From NCBI GenBank assembly GCA_030159075.1, contig BROG01000003.1, forward strand, positions 3,703,001-3,767,000: a stretch of DNA of 64,000 nucleotides, read 5' to 3'. The position numbers were made by a program, and so were the translations under genes. The stretch comes from Atrina japonica (taxonomy: Eukaryota; Mollusca; Bivalvia; Pterioida; Pinnidae). A model generated the notes under the pieces. The model ran no database searches and was not told the origin of the DNA. It worked only from the letters and a program-made list of their open reading frames with translations. Position 1 is the stretch's first letter. The number at the start of each line of letters is the position of its first letter. This document shows, one piece after another, positions 39,353 to 54,243 of the stretch.

Positions 39353-39943
39353 TAGGTTTAAAAGGAAGATGAAAGTTCAACTGTTTTGATTCTCTGACCT
39401 AGGTACAAACTCCAAATATCTTGCTAACAATTCAAGACTACAACACCTGAGCTCTGCCACCTGCTCGTTTGTGTTTAAACAATTATCTCTATGTAAACTT
39501 GATCAAGTGACAAAATATTGGTGTATTTGACTTGTCATATTCGACTCTTTCATCTTTAAATTCCCTTTGTTCCTTTTTTTTCAAAATTCTTTAAATTAAG
39601 TTAACAAAAATGATGTGTGTTTTTGTCTCTAATTGTTAAGTGCATTACAGTGTATAAAACGCTGTATGTCCAATATCTTCTAATATGAACAAATGCATGA
39701 TTTAAAACTAATAACAAAAAAAAAAAATGATCAATTTTTTCTTCTTCAAATATTTTTTTCTATTTGAAATTTCCCAATTGATTCTAATTACTGACATTTT
39801 CTATTCATTATATCTTTAATTTGAAATAATTGATTTAAACTTGAATTTAAGATGTCTAAAAATAAAATTTTAAATCTTACTTTTTTTTTTACCTAACACT
39901 TTACAAAAGCACAACACCTATCTGATCATGAATCAGCAGGAAT
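39353..39943. other. AT-rich sequence with no recognised gene
   Basis: Several A or T homopolymers (39715-39727, 39881-39890) and nothing else. Confidence 0.55.
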
Positions 39944-40130
39944 TATAGACCCATTTGCAGTAACTGCGGTCTTGCGACTTTGGTTGGCAGAATGATACAT
40001 ATACCTGGAAAAACAGATATCGTTATAGTAGCTGATTGTATCTTGACGTCATATTCTGTGAATCTGTATCATTTTGCCAATCCAAGACTGGCAAAGTCAC
40101 AGGACCACAGTTACTGCTAAAGGGTCTATA
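39944..40130. mobile_element. Foldback MITE, 187 bp
   Basis: The two arms are near-complete inverse copies. The left starts TATAGACCCATTTGCAGTAA and the right, in reverse complement, starts TATAGACCCTTTAGCAGTAA. Both continue with CTG(C/T)GGTC(T/C)TG(C/T)GACTTTG and a CAGAATGATACA/CAAAATGATACA word. The central 60 bp is unpaired. It has TA-type ends, no coding capacity, and no superfamily assigned. Confidence 0.85.
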
Positions 40131-40324
40131 TGGGTGTAAAATACTTCTAAAACAGTAATCACAGACTGATAATCGAATTCTTTTTATGTCATCAGTTCAG
40201 GGGTAAACAAGAGACCCAAAAGCTAAAGAAAATGTAAATACATCTGGAATTTAAATTTCAAGGTCAAAGGTAAAGGCCAAGGTTAAAAAAAATGAAGGTC
40301 AATGTCAACTAACGTCATCCTGTT

Positions 40325-41398
40325 CAGGGTTCCAAAAATTTGTATAAAAGCACTCACCCTTCGGGCGAGTGATTACATAACTTCCACTCGCCCAAACTCA
40401 TTCTGCACTCGCCCAAGTATGAAAACGTAGTATTTCAAAGAAAATGTGTTAAGAGCGTATACATTTTTTTTTCAAAGTATATAGACCTTATATGACTTAA
40501 CAGATATGATACTCTTCATTTGACAAATTGTCTTTTTTTCTAATTAAGTACTTATTATGATGGAAAATCTTACCATACCTTTTGTATGCTCTCATTTCAA
40601 GTTTTTAGTATTCAAATTCTTCACTGAAATTTTGGTTGCCAGCCATAAAAATTTGGTTATCCACAATGAAAAAAAAATTTATTTAATTTTGTTTTTTTAA
40701 GTTATTGTTATTTTAATAGATAAATTTATATACAATATATATTGTCTCTGAATGATGCATTTGCATCTAAATGAAATGTAAATGCATCATAATTATTACT
40801 ATAATCAATTATTATTATTACTATTTTATGATGTTACTACTACGTGTTTAACTAAATCAATATAAATTACAAAAGTAAGTTTTCACTATTGTTAGATGAA
40901 AACAAGAGCTATCCATTTCTATATTTTCATTAAAACATTTATTTATAGTATTGAGTAACTATTTTTACTTTTATCATTCACTTACATTCAGATTTTACAA
41001 CTTCTATACAAATTATAGTGTTATGATTATTTTACCAAATCCTGAAATTAAGGTCTTGGGAATTGGTTCTTTTATTTACAAACATCCAACTTCCACTTCC
41101 TCAACAAACAATCAGCTGTCAACACACGATGTGTTTTGTGACATTTTTGGCCATGAGGTAAAGACTAACATGTTTAATTGTCAATAAAATATTCATTTAA
41201 GTTTCTAATTGTTTATTGTAATGTATTTTGAACTAGAAATAGAAGGGAATGGACCAGTTTCGAAATTTAAAAGGGAAAACAGATTTTCAGTAGGGCATCA
41301 GCACTCGCCACACGGGTGAGCTCATTATGGATATTTACTCGCCGGAAATGATTTTTTACTCGTCAATGCGAGCAGGCGAGTGGATTTTCCGAACCCTG
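40325..41398. mobile_element. Non-autonomous hAT-like element, 1.07 kb
   Basis: The termini are CAGGGTTCCAAAAAT (left) and, in reverse complement from the right, CAGGGTTCGGAAAATCC. CAGGG ends are typical of hAT transposons. CACTCGCC words are repeated near both ends, including the hairpin CACTCACCCTTCGGGCGAGTG-like stretch at 40351-40371. The interior is AT-rich, with one uninformative 78-codon frame. No matching 8-bp target duplication could be found, so the hAT assignment rests on the ends alone. Confidence 0.6.
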
Positions 41399-41400
41399 CT

Positions 41401-41429
41401 TGATGATCTAACCACTCAGCCACTTGAAA
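41401..41429 (-). repeat. tRNA-like A-box fragment beside the hAT-like element
   Basis: The minus strand reads TTTCAAGTGGCTGAGTGGTT then AGATCATCA. TGGCTGAGTGG matches a tRNA A box well (Ser/Leu-like). No B box sits at the right distance, so this is a remnant of a tRNA gene or SINE head, perhaps interrupted by the adjacent element. Confidence 0.4.
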
Positions 41430-41856
41430 CAATAAAAGATATATATCTGTGTAACTGAAACAAATTACAGAATTACAGAAGGTAATAGACCAATTTAAAC
41501 AAAAGTTGATCCTATTCCATTAATTGATCAAAATCCAGTTGAAGTTGAACTGCATTTCATTTAAGTTTGCACATATTATATAGTCAATATTCCTTGTATC
41601 AATTGTATAATATGATAGATATGTGTTGAAGATAGATTTCCCCTTTGTGGCCTAATCCAAATTCACACCTTGTCAATTATCAAACATACTTTACAAATAA
41701 TTTTAATAACATTTAAATCACTTTTACATCATTCAATACATATCTAAGCAATCAATGATAGCTTTCATCACTTAAGCTGTGTCAAGTTCCTAATTAAGAG
41801 GTCTTTATTGCTCACTCACTCATTAATTCTATAATCCACAAGTTACACATGCACAC

Positions 41857-41858
<2 letters not shown>
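41430..41858. other. AT-rich sequence with no recognised gene
   Basis: Nothing recognisable was found. Confidence 0.55.
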
Positions 41859-45569
<3,711 letters not shown>

Positions 45570-46370
45570 GTACATGGGGTTTTCTATGAGGGTTGAGTGG
45601 TATTTCTATGAGGGTGGAGAGGGTTTCCTACAAGGGTCATGTACATGAGGTTTTCTACAAGGGTCGAGAGGGTTTTCTACAAGGTCATGTACATGAGGTT
45701 TTCTACAAGGGTCGAGAGGGTTTTCTACAAGGGTCATGTACATGAGGTTTTCTACAAGGGTCATGTACATGGGGTTTTCTACAAGGGTCATGTACATGGG
45801 GTTTTCTACAAGGGTCATGTACATGGGATTTTCTACAAGGGTAGAGAGGGTTTTCTACAAGGGTCATGTACATGGGGTTTTCTACAAGGGTCATGTACAT
45901 GGGATTTTCTACAAGGGTAGAGAGGGTTTTCAACAAGGGTCATGTACATGGGGTTTTCTACGAGATCGAGAGGGTTCTCTACAAGAATTGAGAGCTTCTC
46001 TACACACATATACCCTCTGTTTACTTTTCTGTAATTAATTTTTGATGAATCTATGTCAGAGGATTTTCTACATAAACTGAGAGGGTTTTCTACAAGGGCC
46101 ATATACATGTGATTTTCTACGAGGGTCGAGAGGGTTTTCTAATGGGGTCGAGAGCCTCTCTACACACAGATACCCTCTGTTTACTTTTCTGTCATATATG
46201 ATTTACGATTCTATATCAGAAGATTTTCTACAAAGGTAAAGAGCCTCTCTACATACAGATACCCTCTGTTGAATTTTCTGTCATGTATGATTTATGATCG
46301 AGAGGATTTTCTACATGGGCTGAGAGTTTTCTACAAGGGTCGAGAGCCTCTTTATCTACAGATATCCTGG
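45570..46370. repeat. 27-bp / 22-bp interleaved minisatellite
   Basis: Two related units alternate: TCATGTACATGGGGTTTTCT + ACAAGGG (27 bp) and TCGAGAGGGTTTTCTACAAGGG-like (22 bp). The right part (about 45990-46370) has a longer repeat of about 125 bp with AGCCTCTCTACACACAGATA and CCCTCTGTTTACTTTTCTGT, repeated about four times. Open frames of 71-100 codons run on both strands and reflect the repeat only. Confidence 0.92.
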
Positions 46371-46411
46371 CTACTTTTCTGTCATATATGGTTTATGATT
46401 CTATGTCAGTA

Positions 46412-46561
46412 CAACGAAATCTGTCTTGAGAGACCACCCCATCTACCAATGAAATCAAATGTGGTCTCTCAAGATAGGTGGCCTCTCAAAAGAGGTTTTA
46501 TTTACATATACATTTAACTGAATGGTTTTTAAAATGTGGTCTTAAAAGACAGGTTCAACTG
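46412..46561. mobile_element. MITE, CAGT...ACTG group, subfamily A
   Basis: TA flanks both ends. The left end (mutated) contains CTGTCTTGAGAGACCACCCC and the right end contains GACAGGTTCAACTG. The interior has AATGTGGTCTCTCAAGA and GAGGTTTTATTT words shared with the copies at 46649 and 47690. It is 150 bp with no coding capacity. The ends have drifted more than in its neighbours. Confidence 0.78.
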
Positions 46562-46648
46562 TATTGGTACGTTCTCATTCTGAAATTGGTGAGCAATTAC
46601 AAAACTTTAACCAAAACGTAACTGGGTGGACAGGCTGACAGATATTTA

Positions 46649-46814
46649 CAGTGGTACCTGTCTCGAGAGACCATCCCATCTTCCACTGAAATGTGGTCTC
46701 TTGAGAAAGCTGGTCTTTCATTAAAAAAAGGTTTTATTTAAAGGATAATTTAACTAAATGGTTTTGAGAATGTGGTCTCACAAGGCAGGTGGTCTCACTA
46801 GACGATTTCCACTG
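46649..46814. mobile_element. MITE, CAGT...ACTG group, subfamily A
   Basis: The left end is CAGTGGTACCTGTCTCGAGA and the right end is GACGATTTCCACTG. TA lies directly outside both (46647-46648 and 46815-46816). It is 166 bp long and contains AAATGTGGTCTCTTGAGA and GGTTTTATTTAAAGGATAAT. Confidence 0.82.
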
Positions 46815-46859
46815 TAAAACTAACACTTATATTAGTAGTATTAAAAATAATGCTACTTG

Positions 46860-46905
46860 TAACCTGGGGTCCTAGGTTTGATTCCCGACAGAGACAGATA
46901 TATGC
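46860..46905 (+). repeat. tRNA-like B-box fragment
   Basis: CCTAGGTTTGATTCCCGAC matches a tRNA B box (GGTTTGATTCC), and CCTGGGGTC precedes it. No A box is seen upstream, where a MITE ends 45 bases away, so the head may be lost. Tentative SINE or tRNA remnant. Confidence 0.3.
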
Positions 46906-47689
46906 CTCTGTCACCCCCCTCCTCCCCCAAATTTCACATAAAGTTGATCTAAACTAAGACTAGAAGCCCACTAATAGTAAAATCCAGCTCAACCAACAGT
47001 CAAATTTATGACAATGATTAAAAACATATTTTTTCACTTTCAATTGTCAGGCACATATAGTCACACCAATTATGAAATGATATTTTTTAAAATATGAAAA
47101 AAATTCAGTAGGTCAGCTTAAAACCAACTTCCTTATTCTCGAAACTATTACAAGTATTAATTGTATTGTGAAAAAAAATCCCATGTTTATTTCTATGAAT
47201 ACCTAAGTGTGTGAAGATGATTTAAAAGTTAATTTCCTGATCATTTTGAACTTGATATAATATATATCAATGAATCATTTCATTTAGGTTTGTTTGTCTA
47301 AAATTACATCAATGATGCTGAACTCTATATTGTAAAAAAGTACATTTCCCCCCAAAACCAAGTATACACATACATGTACATATTCCAGGATCTATACTTT
47401 TCACCTGTGATGGAGGTGGATGTGTACTACATATGTACTAATAATAGCCCAATAAATAGACATACACTGTATGTAAAGTATAAGCAGACTTTATGATAAA
47501 ATGTTGGGAGACATGTGCAACATTTTACCTGTAAGGATATACCCAGATAACTGATGATAAACAGACATGCAGGTTGTGCTAAACATAAGTAGACAAGTAC
47601 TGAATGCTACAGTTGACACAAATGTCAAGTCTGTTGACATGTGCTACTTTGTTACCTGTAAGTAAATACCTAAGGAAACATGTACTGTA
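46906..47689. other. AT-rich sequence with no recognised gene
   Basis: Nothing beyond a short C-rich run at about 46914-46929. Confidence 0.55.
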
Positions 47690-47848
47690 TAGTGGAAACT
47701 GTCAGTGACAGACCATCCCATCTGCCATTGAAATGTGGTCTCTCAAGACAGGTTGTGTCTTAAAAGAAGTTTTATTGAAAGAATTATTTAACCAAGTGAT
47801 TTCCAGTGTGATCTCATGTGAGAGTGGTCTTTCAAGTCGGTTCCACTG
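47690..47848. mobile_element. MITE, CAGT...ACTG group, subfamily A
   Basis: The left end TAGTGGAAACTGTCAGTGA (first base changed) and right end AGTCGGTTCCACTG are flanked by TA. The interior shares GAAATGTGGTCTCTCAAGAC and AGAAGTTTTATT with the other copies. Length 159 bp. Confidence 0.8.
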
Positions 47849-47911
47849 TACAGACTCTGTAAAAACAGACATGCACTTTGTAATTAATATATATAAGTAG
47901 ATTTGCATTAA

Positions 47912-48905
47912 ACCCTATTTGTAAGTTGACATGCACTTTTATGTTTTATACATGTAGACACATATGCTATGTTTTATACATGTAGACATATGCACTATAT
48001 TTTGAACATGTAGACATATACGCTATGTATTTTAAACATGTAGACATATACGCTATGTTTTATACATGTAGACATATAAGCTATGTATTTTAAACATGTA
48101 GACATATACGCTATGTTTTATACATGTAGACATATACGCTATGTTTTATACATGTAGACATATACGCTATGTTTTATACATGTAGACATATACGCTATGT
48201 TTATACATGTAGACATATACGCTATGTTTTATACATGTAGACATATGCGCTATGTTTTATACATGTAGACATATACGCTATGTTTTACACATGTAGACAT
48301 ATACGGTATGTTTATACATATAGACATATACGGTATGTATTTTAAACATGTAGACATATACGCTGTTTTATACATGTAGACATATACGCTATGCTTTATA
48401 CATGTAGACATATACGCTATGTTTTATACATGCAGACATATACGCTATGTTTTATACATGTAGACATATACGCTATGTATTTTAAACATGTAGACATATA
48501 TGCTATGTTTTATACTTGTAGACATATACGCTGTTTTATACATGTAGACATATATGCTATGTTTTATACATGTAGACATATACGCTATGTTTTATACATG
48601 TAGACATATACGCTATGCTTTATACATGTAGACATATACGCTATGCTTTACACATGTAGACATATACGCTATGTTTTATACATGTAGACATATACGCTAT
48701 GTTTATACATGTAGACATATACGCTATGTTTTATACATGTATACATATATACGCTATGTTTTATACATGTAGACATATACGCTATGCTTTATACATGTAG
48801 ACATATACGCTATGCTTTATACATGTAGACATATACACTATGTTTCTACATGTAGACATATATGCTATGTTTACACATGTAGACATATAAGCAATGTTTC
48901 TACAT
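47912..48905. repeat. 28-bp minisatellite, about 35 copies
   Basis: The unit is ATGTTTTATACATGTAGACA + TATACGCT, with small length variants (ATGTATTTTAAACATG, ATGTTTATACATG). Copies are contiguous, with no unique spacers, so this is not a CRISPR-like array. The frames that stay open (48391-48603 plus, 48782-48982 minus) only translate the repeat. Each unit carries the palindrome TACATGTA. Confidence 0.96.
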
Positions 48906-48977
48906 ATAGAGGAAGAAAGAACACTTAAGGAACAGTTGACATAGAAAATGACTGGCAAACCTAAAGTTGATGGGGAT

Positions 48978-49060
48978 GACAAGGGGTAATGGTTAGAGCA
49001 GCTGATCCCTGACTAGTATGCCTGGAGGCTTGTTAATAACGGAGTATGAACTGCCCAGGA
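48978..49060 (+). repeat. Possible tRNA-like fragment
   Basis: AAGGGGTAATGGTTAGAGCAG then CTGATCCC resembles a diverged tRNA A-box region. It is followed by CTGGAGGCTTGTTAATAACG, but no convincing B box was found. Weak call. Confidence 0.22.
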
Positions 49061-50052
49061 CCACCAGAAAAGAGCGGACTTTATACAGTAACATGGCAAG
49101 CGCTTCATCATACGCAAGAAAACATCGAAGATAAAATTACTTTTTACATTTACAAATAAAATGAAATTATGCAATTTATTCTGAGTAGTATTCTTTTCCA
49201 GTAGAAATACATTTCTGATTTCATTATCATTATCAAAAATAAAAGTTAAAAAAAAGTCTAGGAGTCACACATCTTCATTCAAAGAATTCATTATCTTTTA
49301 CCCAAATGTATAAAGCCGAAAGATTTACTCGGTCAAAAAAGTAATATGAAAAAATGCACTTTTTCATGAAATAATGACTTGTGTATTTTAAATCTCTAAC
49401 CCAGACATACTTAATAAATTATAAAATTGAAATTATACTACAAATGAAAAACAAATATTATTAATGTAAAAATTCAAATGAATACACATTCCGATAAAAA
49501 TTGAATATTGTTTTCCAGATGATCAGTCATGCGTGTAATCAACGTATGACAAGAAATGACACATTTGGCTTTATGTATACATGTAATAAACATATATGTA
49601 ACGAAATCGGCAAAAGACCTTAGGTTTACATCTCATTTTCCAATCGTTTTTCTGCAGGTTTAAACACAGCGATGGACTTTGACAAAAACTGTGTCAATTA
49701 AATGGATAAAAATCAACAATAAACAGTGTTTTAATGTCACAGCAATACACAACTTGGATTAGGCGGTTTCTATTTATATATGAAAAAATACTGAATAAGT
49801 TGAAACACCTATCAAACAAGTAACAGCAAGATGAAGCAACTGGTACACATATATAAGTTTATATAACAAGGTTATTGTACCTACATTTGGGGATCAATTT
49901 TCCACATTTTTTAATTTGACAAACCTATATTTAAATTTTTTTTAAAAATATATTTGCTTTTGACATACTTAGAATGTTAACTAAATAGTTTTAAGCTGAT
50001 TGTTGAACTTGATATATGAATACTATATCATAGACATAAGTCATATCAAAGA

Positions 50053-50059
<7 letters not shown>
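49061..50059. other. AT-rich sequence with no recognised gene
   Basis: Nothing recognisable was found. Confidence 0.55.

Positions 50060-50117
<58 letters not shown>
50060..50117. repeat. (GA)n microsatellite
   Basis: About 29 GA dinucleotides. Confidence 0.96.
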
Positions 50118-50120
<3 letters not shown>

Positions 50121-50851
50121 AAGAGAATTCTATATAAATGAGAGAATTTAATTACTAGATTACTTAACTTAGTCTAAAAACACAGAAAGGGAAGCAACTA
50201 CTAATTATATCAGCTTACATCAAAAATCAAATATCACTTCACTTCATATATAGCACTTAGTATGTATGTTTTCTTTTATTTTTGTATGACTTCCTGCCAT
50301 GATGCCACCTGCTTGAGGTGGAGTGGCACAAATTTTGACCTGTGTTATGTCTGTGTGTGTGTGTGTGTATATATAAACACACGCACACATATATACAATG
50401 TATATAACTTTGATAAGTCAAAGTTCAACGGACCACCTAGAAAATCCGAAACACCAGGACTTCAACTGATGAATGATAATCAAGAATCAGATTATGTTTA
50501 GTTTCAGAGGTTCTGTAGTTGGTATATGATATGCAATCATGATATTTAAGTTAATGCTAAAATTGACTTAATTTTTGTAAAATTATAATGTTCAGTGTAA
50601 ATGAGAAGGGGAAGAATTGCCATGGGGTGATTTTGTACACATGTAAATTTTGACTTTTAATAATTAGAATTATTAATAATGTTTTTATAGAAATAAGCCC
50701 AACAATTAACTTGAAACATCAAGAAATTCAACTCATAAGTTTGAATTATGAATTGTTTATAAGTGGAAATAAATAGCAAAGTTGTTCAGGACTTTGACAA
50801 TAGTTTGAACATTGAGAAATTCGATCATTGAAGTTTGACTTACAGAAGTTC

Positions 50852-50853
<2 letters not shown>
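50118..50853. other. AT-rich sequence with no recognised gene; short GT/TA/CA tract
   Basis: GT, TA and CA dinucleotides occur at about 50351-50396, inside a 79-codon open frame (50262-50501) of no recognisable family. Confidence 0.55.

Positions 50854-50932
<79 letters not shown>
50854..50932. repeat. (TA)n microsatellite
   Basis: About 39 TA dinucleotides, uninterrupted. Confidence 0.97.
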
Positions 50933-50934
<2 letters not shown>

Positions 50935-51413
50935 GGTTACATAATTATATCAGCTTCTTTATTAGTTGAGATAACAAAGGATACATAAATACAAGAATGT
51001 ATATTGCATTGGCTAAATGTCAATCAGCAAAAAAAAAAAGAAAACAGAAGATGAACTAAGAATCAGAAATAGCTCTACAATCAATTATCCTATCAGTTAA
51101 TAGTTATGACTTAATTAAAACCACAATTAATAACCATTCCATTCATCACTTTTACTAAGGCATTCTCTCTTTCATCTGTAGGTTCAGATGATGTATTCAC
51201 CTACATTTGTATAATGGATATAAATACAAGTGAACAACATTTCTTAAAAATAAAGCAAGTAGTTATATTTGTAAGAATAGACTAAAAATATTTATAAGTA
51301 GGATACTGTAAACAATTGATAAAGTAAGTATTATTTTAGAAATTGATTATGAACTTCCCTTCCCCTATGTAGATATCACAAGTGTTTTATCAAATGCCGT
51401 GCAGGGGAACTAT
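50933..51413. other. AT-rich sequence with no recognised gene
   Basis: Nothing recognisable was found. Confidence 0.55.
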
Positions 51414-51640
51414 GGGGCTCGAAGTCACCAAATTAACTATATGTTGAAGGTCAACTTATATTTGATTAATTTGACAGTTGTTTATAAAAATTCTGAATCT
51501 GACTGAAAAGGAAACACGTTATTATTGTTTATCCTTTGCATAAAAATTGGGTCACACTTATGATTTTCCTGTAAAAAAAAAGAATAAATATATTGAGTAG
51601 GGCACTGAAGGTTTGAGTATGTACTCAAAGAAGTTCATAA
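51414..51640 (-). mobile_element. Truncated copy of the GAAGTCACCAAAT inverted-repeat element
   Basis: Starts GGGGCTCGAAGTCACCAAAT, the terminus of the element at 53595-54011, and runs in the opposite orientation to that copy. It shares ACACTTATGATTTTC, GAATAAATAT(A/G)TTGAGTA and GAGTA(T/C)GTACTCAAA with the reverse complement of that element, then stops. The second terminus is missing. Confidence 0.75.
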
Positions 51641-52288
51641 TAGTTCATACATGTGATTCTTCCGGAGGGAGGAAAAATCTCCCAATTTTAGGGTCCCTTC
51701 TGCACCTCCCATCATGTTTTAGAATCTTCCGTCATCGGAAATTTCAAGTACCAAAAAAAATGTGACCAACATGTAATCTCCTCATAATTACTAATCAGCA
51801 AACATCCAGTTATTGTTACAGGTAAATTGCCTGTGGGCATGTTAATTATTGAAGGTGTTAATGATTATATAACACCATCCCATCCACTGATTGGCAGTTA
51901 ATTGGTAATAAGACTAAGTGAGTGTGTGTATGTCATGTGACATGTTTGGATCATCAATGATTAGAAGCATGATTCCAGCCATCAAAAATAGTTATTACAA
52001 CTTCTTACGGTCTCAAAAGATATTTGTAATGTACTTCAACAAAACAAAAAAATACTATCATTTTATTTATAATCAAGCCTGCAAAGCATTTACCTCAAGG
52101 TCTAAGCTGTCACAAAACACATGTAATGATAGACGTAGTTCCGGAAGTAGTATAAGAAATGGAAACGGATCGGGCTGGACTGGTATTTGAATTATGGAAA
52201 CTTATTTTCTTTTAAGATTATAAACAAAGTTGCTATCTTTTATTGAACTGGTACATGTATAAACTTGCAAAGTCTGTGCTAATAGTTT
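51641..52288. other. AT-rich sequence with no recognised gene
   Basis: A 90-codon open frame (51918-52190) has no recognisable domain. Confidence 0.5.
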
Positions 52289-53513
52289 AACAAGAGGCCC
52301 AAGGGGCCTTAAGTCGCTCACCTGGCATAATTGGTCAACATTGTAGAAAACAAAAGATGTGTAAAAGATAAAATCGCTAATAAACATGAAAAACAATAGA
52401 CTCATTGGACCTTGAAAATCACCTGAGTGAGATGTATTTTATTGACAATATACTGAAAAGCAAAAAAAGCATCGTGGTGATCACTGAATGATAGGGAAAA
52501 ACAGAGCAAAACATGAAAATATCCACTTAAAAGGGGAAATTATCCACTTAAAAGGGGAAATAACTCCCATAAGGGTCAACCTGACAATTTTGGCTTCATT
52601 GACTTTTTTTGTAGATCTTTGCGTGCTGAAGATTTTTCTTCTTTCGCTTTTACTCTATCTATTATACTTTTCAAGATAATGTCAAAAACATCCAAAAACA
52701 TGAAAAATTCACAAATAGGGGAAATAACTCACATAAGGGACGACCCAACAATCTCCACCAAAATGAATAAATTGTAGATTTTTGCAAGCTGCTCATTTTA
52801 AGGTGATGGATTTTTTTCTAGCTTTAATAATTTTGGAGATACATGTATTAAATCTCAAATATCTGCTGACTCATTCATTCTATATTTAGCCATGGCAGCC
52901 ATGTTTGGTCCTAGCCCCTTTCATCCACACACTTTATGTAGCTTTACAAAAAAGTTTAAAAAAAATTGTATTTTCCATTTACTTAGGTGCCTGTGACCTT
53001 GACCTTTGACCCCCATGACCATGGAATTTTGTCAAAATGATCCTCAGGTAATTCCAAACAACTTTCTTATATATCTTTGTAAACAAAAAGTTGATCAGTT
53101 TTGAGTTATTGAACAATTTGTAATACAAATATACCCTGTGTTACTGAAGTAACCCCCTAGTGGCTCGTTTATATATAGATTTCATTTTTGTTTGCAAACT
53201 TTGTAGATATTGACTTTACAATTATGCATACAAAATTTGATCATTGGTTCATTAGAAGAAGATTTTTAAAGATGTACAAAGTTTTGGTCCTTTTTGGCCC
53301 CTTTGAGGGCCCTTTTTGGTCTTATCCCTTTTTTTATTTGCAAACTTTATGTGGCTTCACATGGGAATGCTTTATGCCAGGTTTGGTTAAAATTGGCTCA
53401 CTGGTTCTTGAGAAGAAGATGTTTGAATACAAAAGTTAACAGACGGACGGCGACAATGGACGCCAGAGCTTTGGCTATAGCAATAGCTCACTTAGCCCTT
53501 TGGGCTTCAAGTG
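52289..53513. repeat. 1.2-kb interspersed repeat with hairpin ends
   Basis: The left end, AACAAGAGGCCCAAGGGGCC, is a self-complementary hairpin followed by TTAAGTCGCTCACCTGG. The right end has AATAGCTCACTTAGCCC then a TTTGGGCTTCAAG hairpin, preceded by ACAGACGGACGGCGACAATG. The two ends are loosely inverse (GCTCAC near each). The interior contains duplicated AAAGGGGAAAT(T/A)A words and a GACCTTGACCTTTGACCCCC block. I recall such sequence as a very abundant bivalve repeat. Its class is unknown to me, and no coding region survives. Two open frames near 53188-53530 are random. Confidence 0.65.
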
Positions 53514-53594
53514 CATATTTTTTTTTATAAAGTCTTATCCATAAGACCCACAACATTTAGTTCTTAGGCCATTGAGCGCTTGACAAATAAAACT

Positions 53595-54011
53595 CAGGGC
53601 CCCAAGTCACCAAATATACTCAGTACTCAAGCTTAACTATCTTTTCATGATTTTAAGGTAAAACACGCAAAAATCTGTCTGTAAAAAAGTCTGTAACTAC
53701 ACATATTTGTATATTGACAGCATACAATTGTAAATAATGATCAAAATTATTGTTAATTTGAAGAAAACTTCAGAAATATTAAAAAACCAGTTTGAGTACG
53801 TACTCAAATTTTGAGTACCGTACTCAACATATTTATTCATTTTTAAATGAAAATCATAAGTGTAACGCAAAAAAATATATGTGAATGATGAAACATAATA
53901 CTATGTTTCTTAATTACTCAAACCCACAAATTTACAAGCAATTATACAGTCAAAATAACGAAATAAAACTTGAGCTTGAGTATTGAGTAAATTTGGTGAC
54001 TTCGGGCCCAG
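53595..54011. mobile_element. Inverted-repeat element, 417 bp, with internal GTACTCAAA palindromes
   Basis: The left end is CAGGGCCCCAAGTCACCAAA and the right end, in reverse complement, is CTGGGCCCGAAGTCACCAAA. The similarity carries on through TTACTCA(A/G)TACTCAAGCT. The centre holds the perfect 18-base palindrome TTTGAGTACGTACTCAAA (53791-53808) and, right after, TTGAGTAC-C-GTACTCAA. A truncated relative lies at 51414. CAGGG-type ends hint at hAT, but no 8-bp duplication was found. Confidence 0.82.
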
Positions 54012-54093
54012 AAGTCCTACTGTGTAATGATATGGTCTTAGAATGGAACGCAGGGCCTCCTACTTTAATACATGTGAGGAAACACAAGGGATA

Positions 54094-54243
54094 CACTGCA
54101 AATACCTTCTTAAAAAACCAACTCTTCTGTCACTGAAAAGTGGTCTTTCAAGAAAAAAAGGTTTTATCTAAAGGATTGTATAACTACATGGTTTTGGAAT
54201 GTGGTCTCTCACAAGAATGGTCTTTTAAGACAGGTTCCACTAT
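54094..54243. mobile_element. Decayed MITE, CAGT...ACTG group, subfamily A
   Basis: The left end is mutated (TA + CACTGCAAATACC). The interior keeps CACTGAAAAGTGGTCTTTCA, GGTTTTATCTAAAGGAT and AATGTGGTCTCTCACAAGAA. The right end is GACAGGTTCCACT followed by ATAG in place of GTA. This is the most diverged of the near-complete copies. Confidence 0.72.

Noticed and set aside
47912..48905. CRISPR-like regular 28-bp repeats
   Set aside because: Units are contiguous without spacers and the setting is eukaryotic; it is a minisatellite.
51918..52190. 90-codon frame
   Set aside because: Random-looking composition and no domain.
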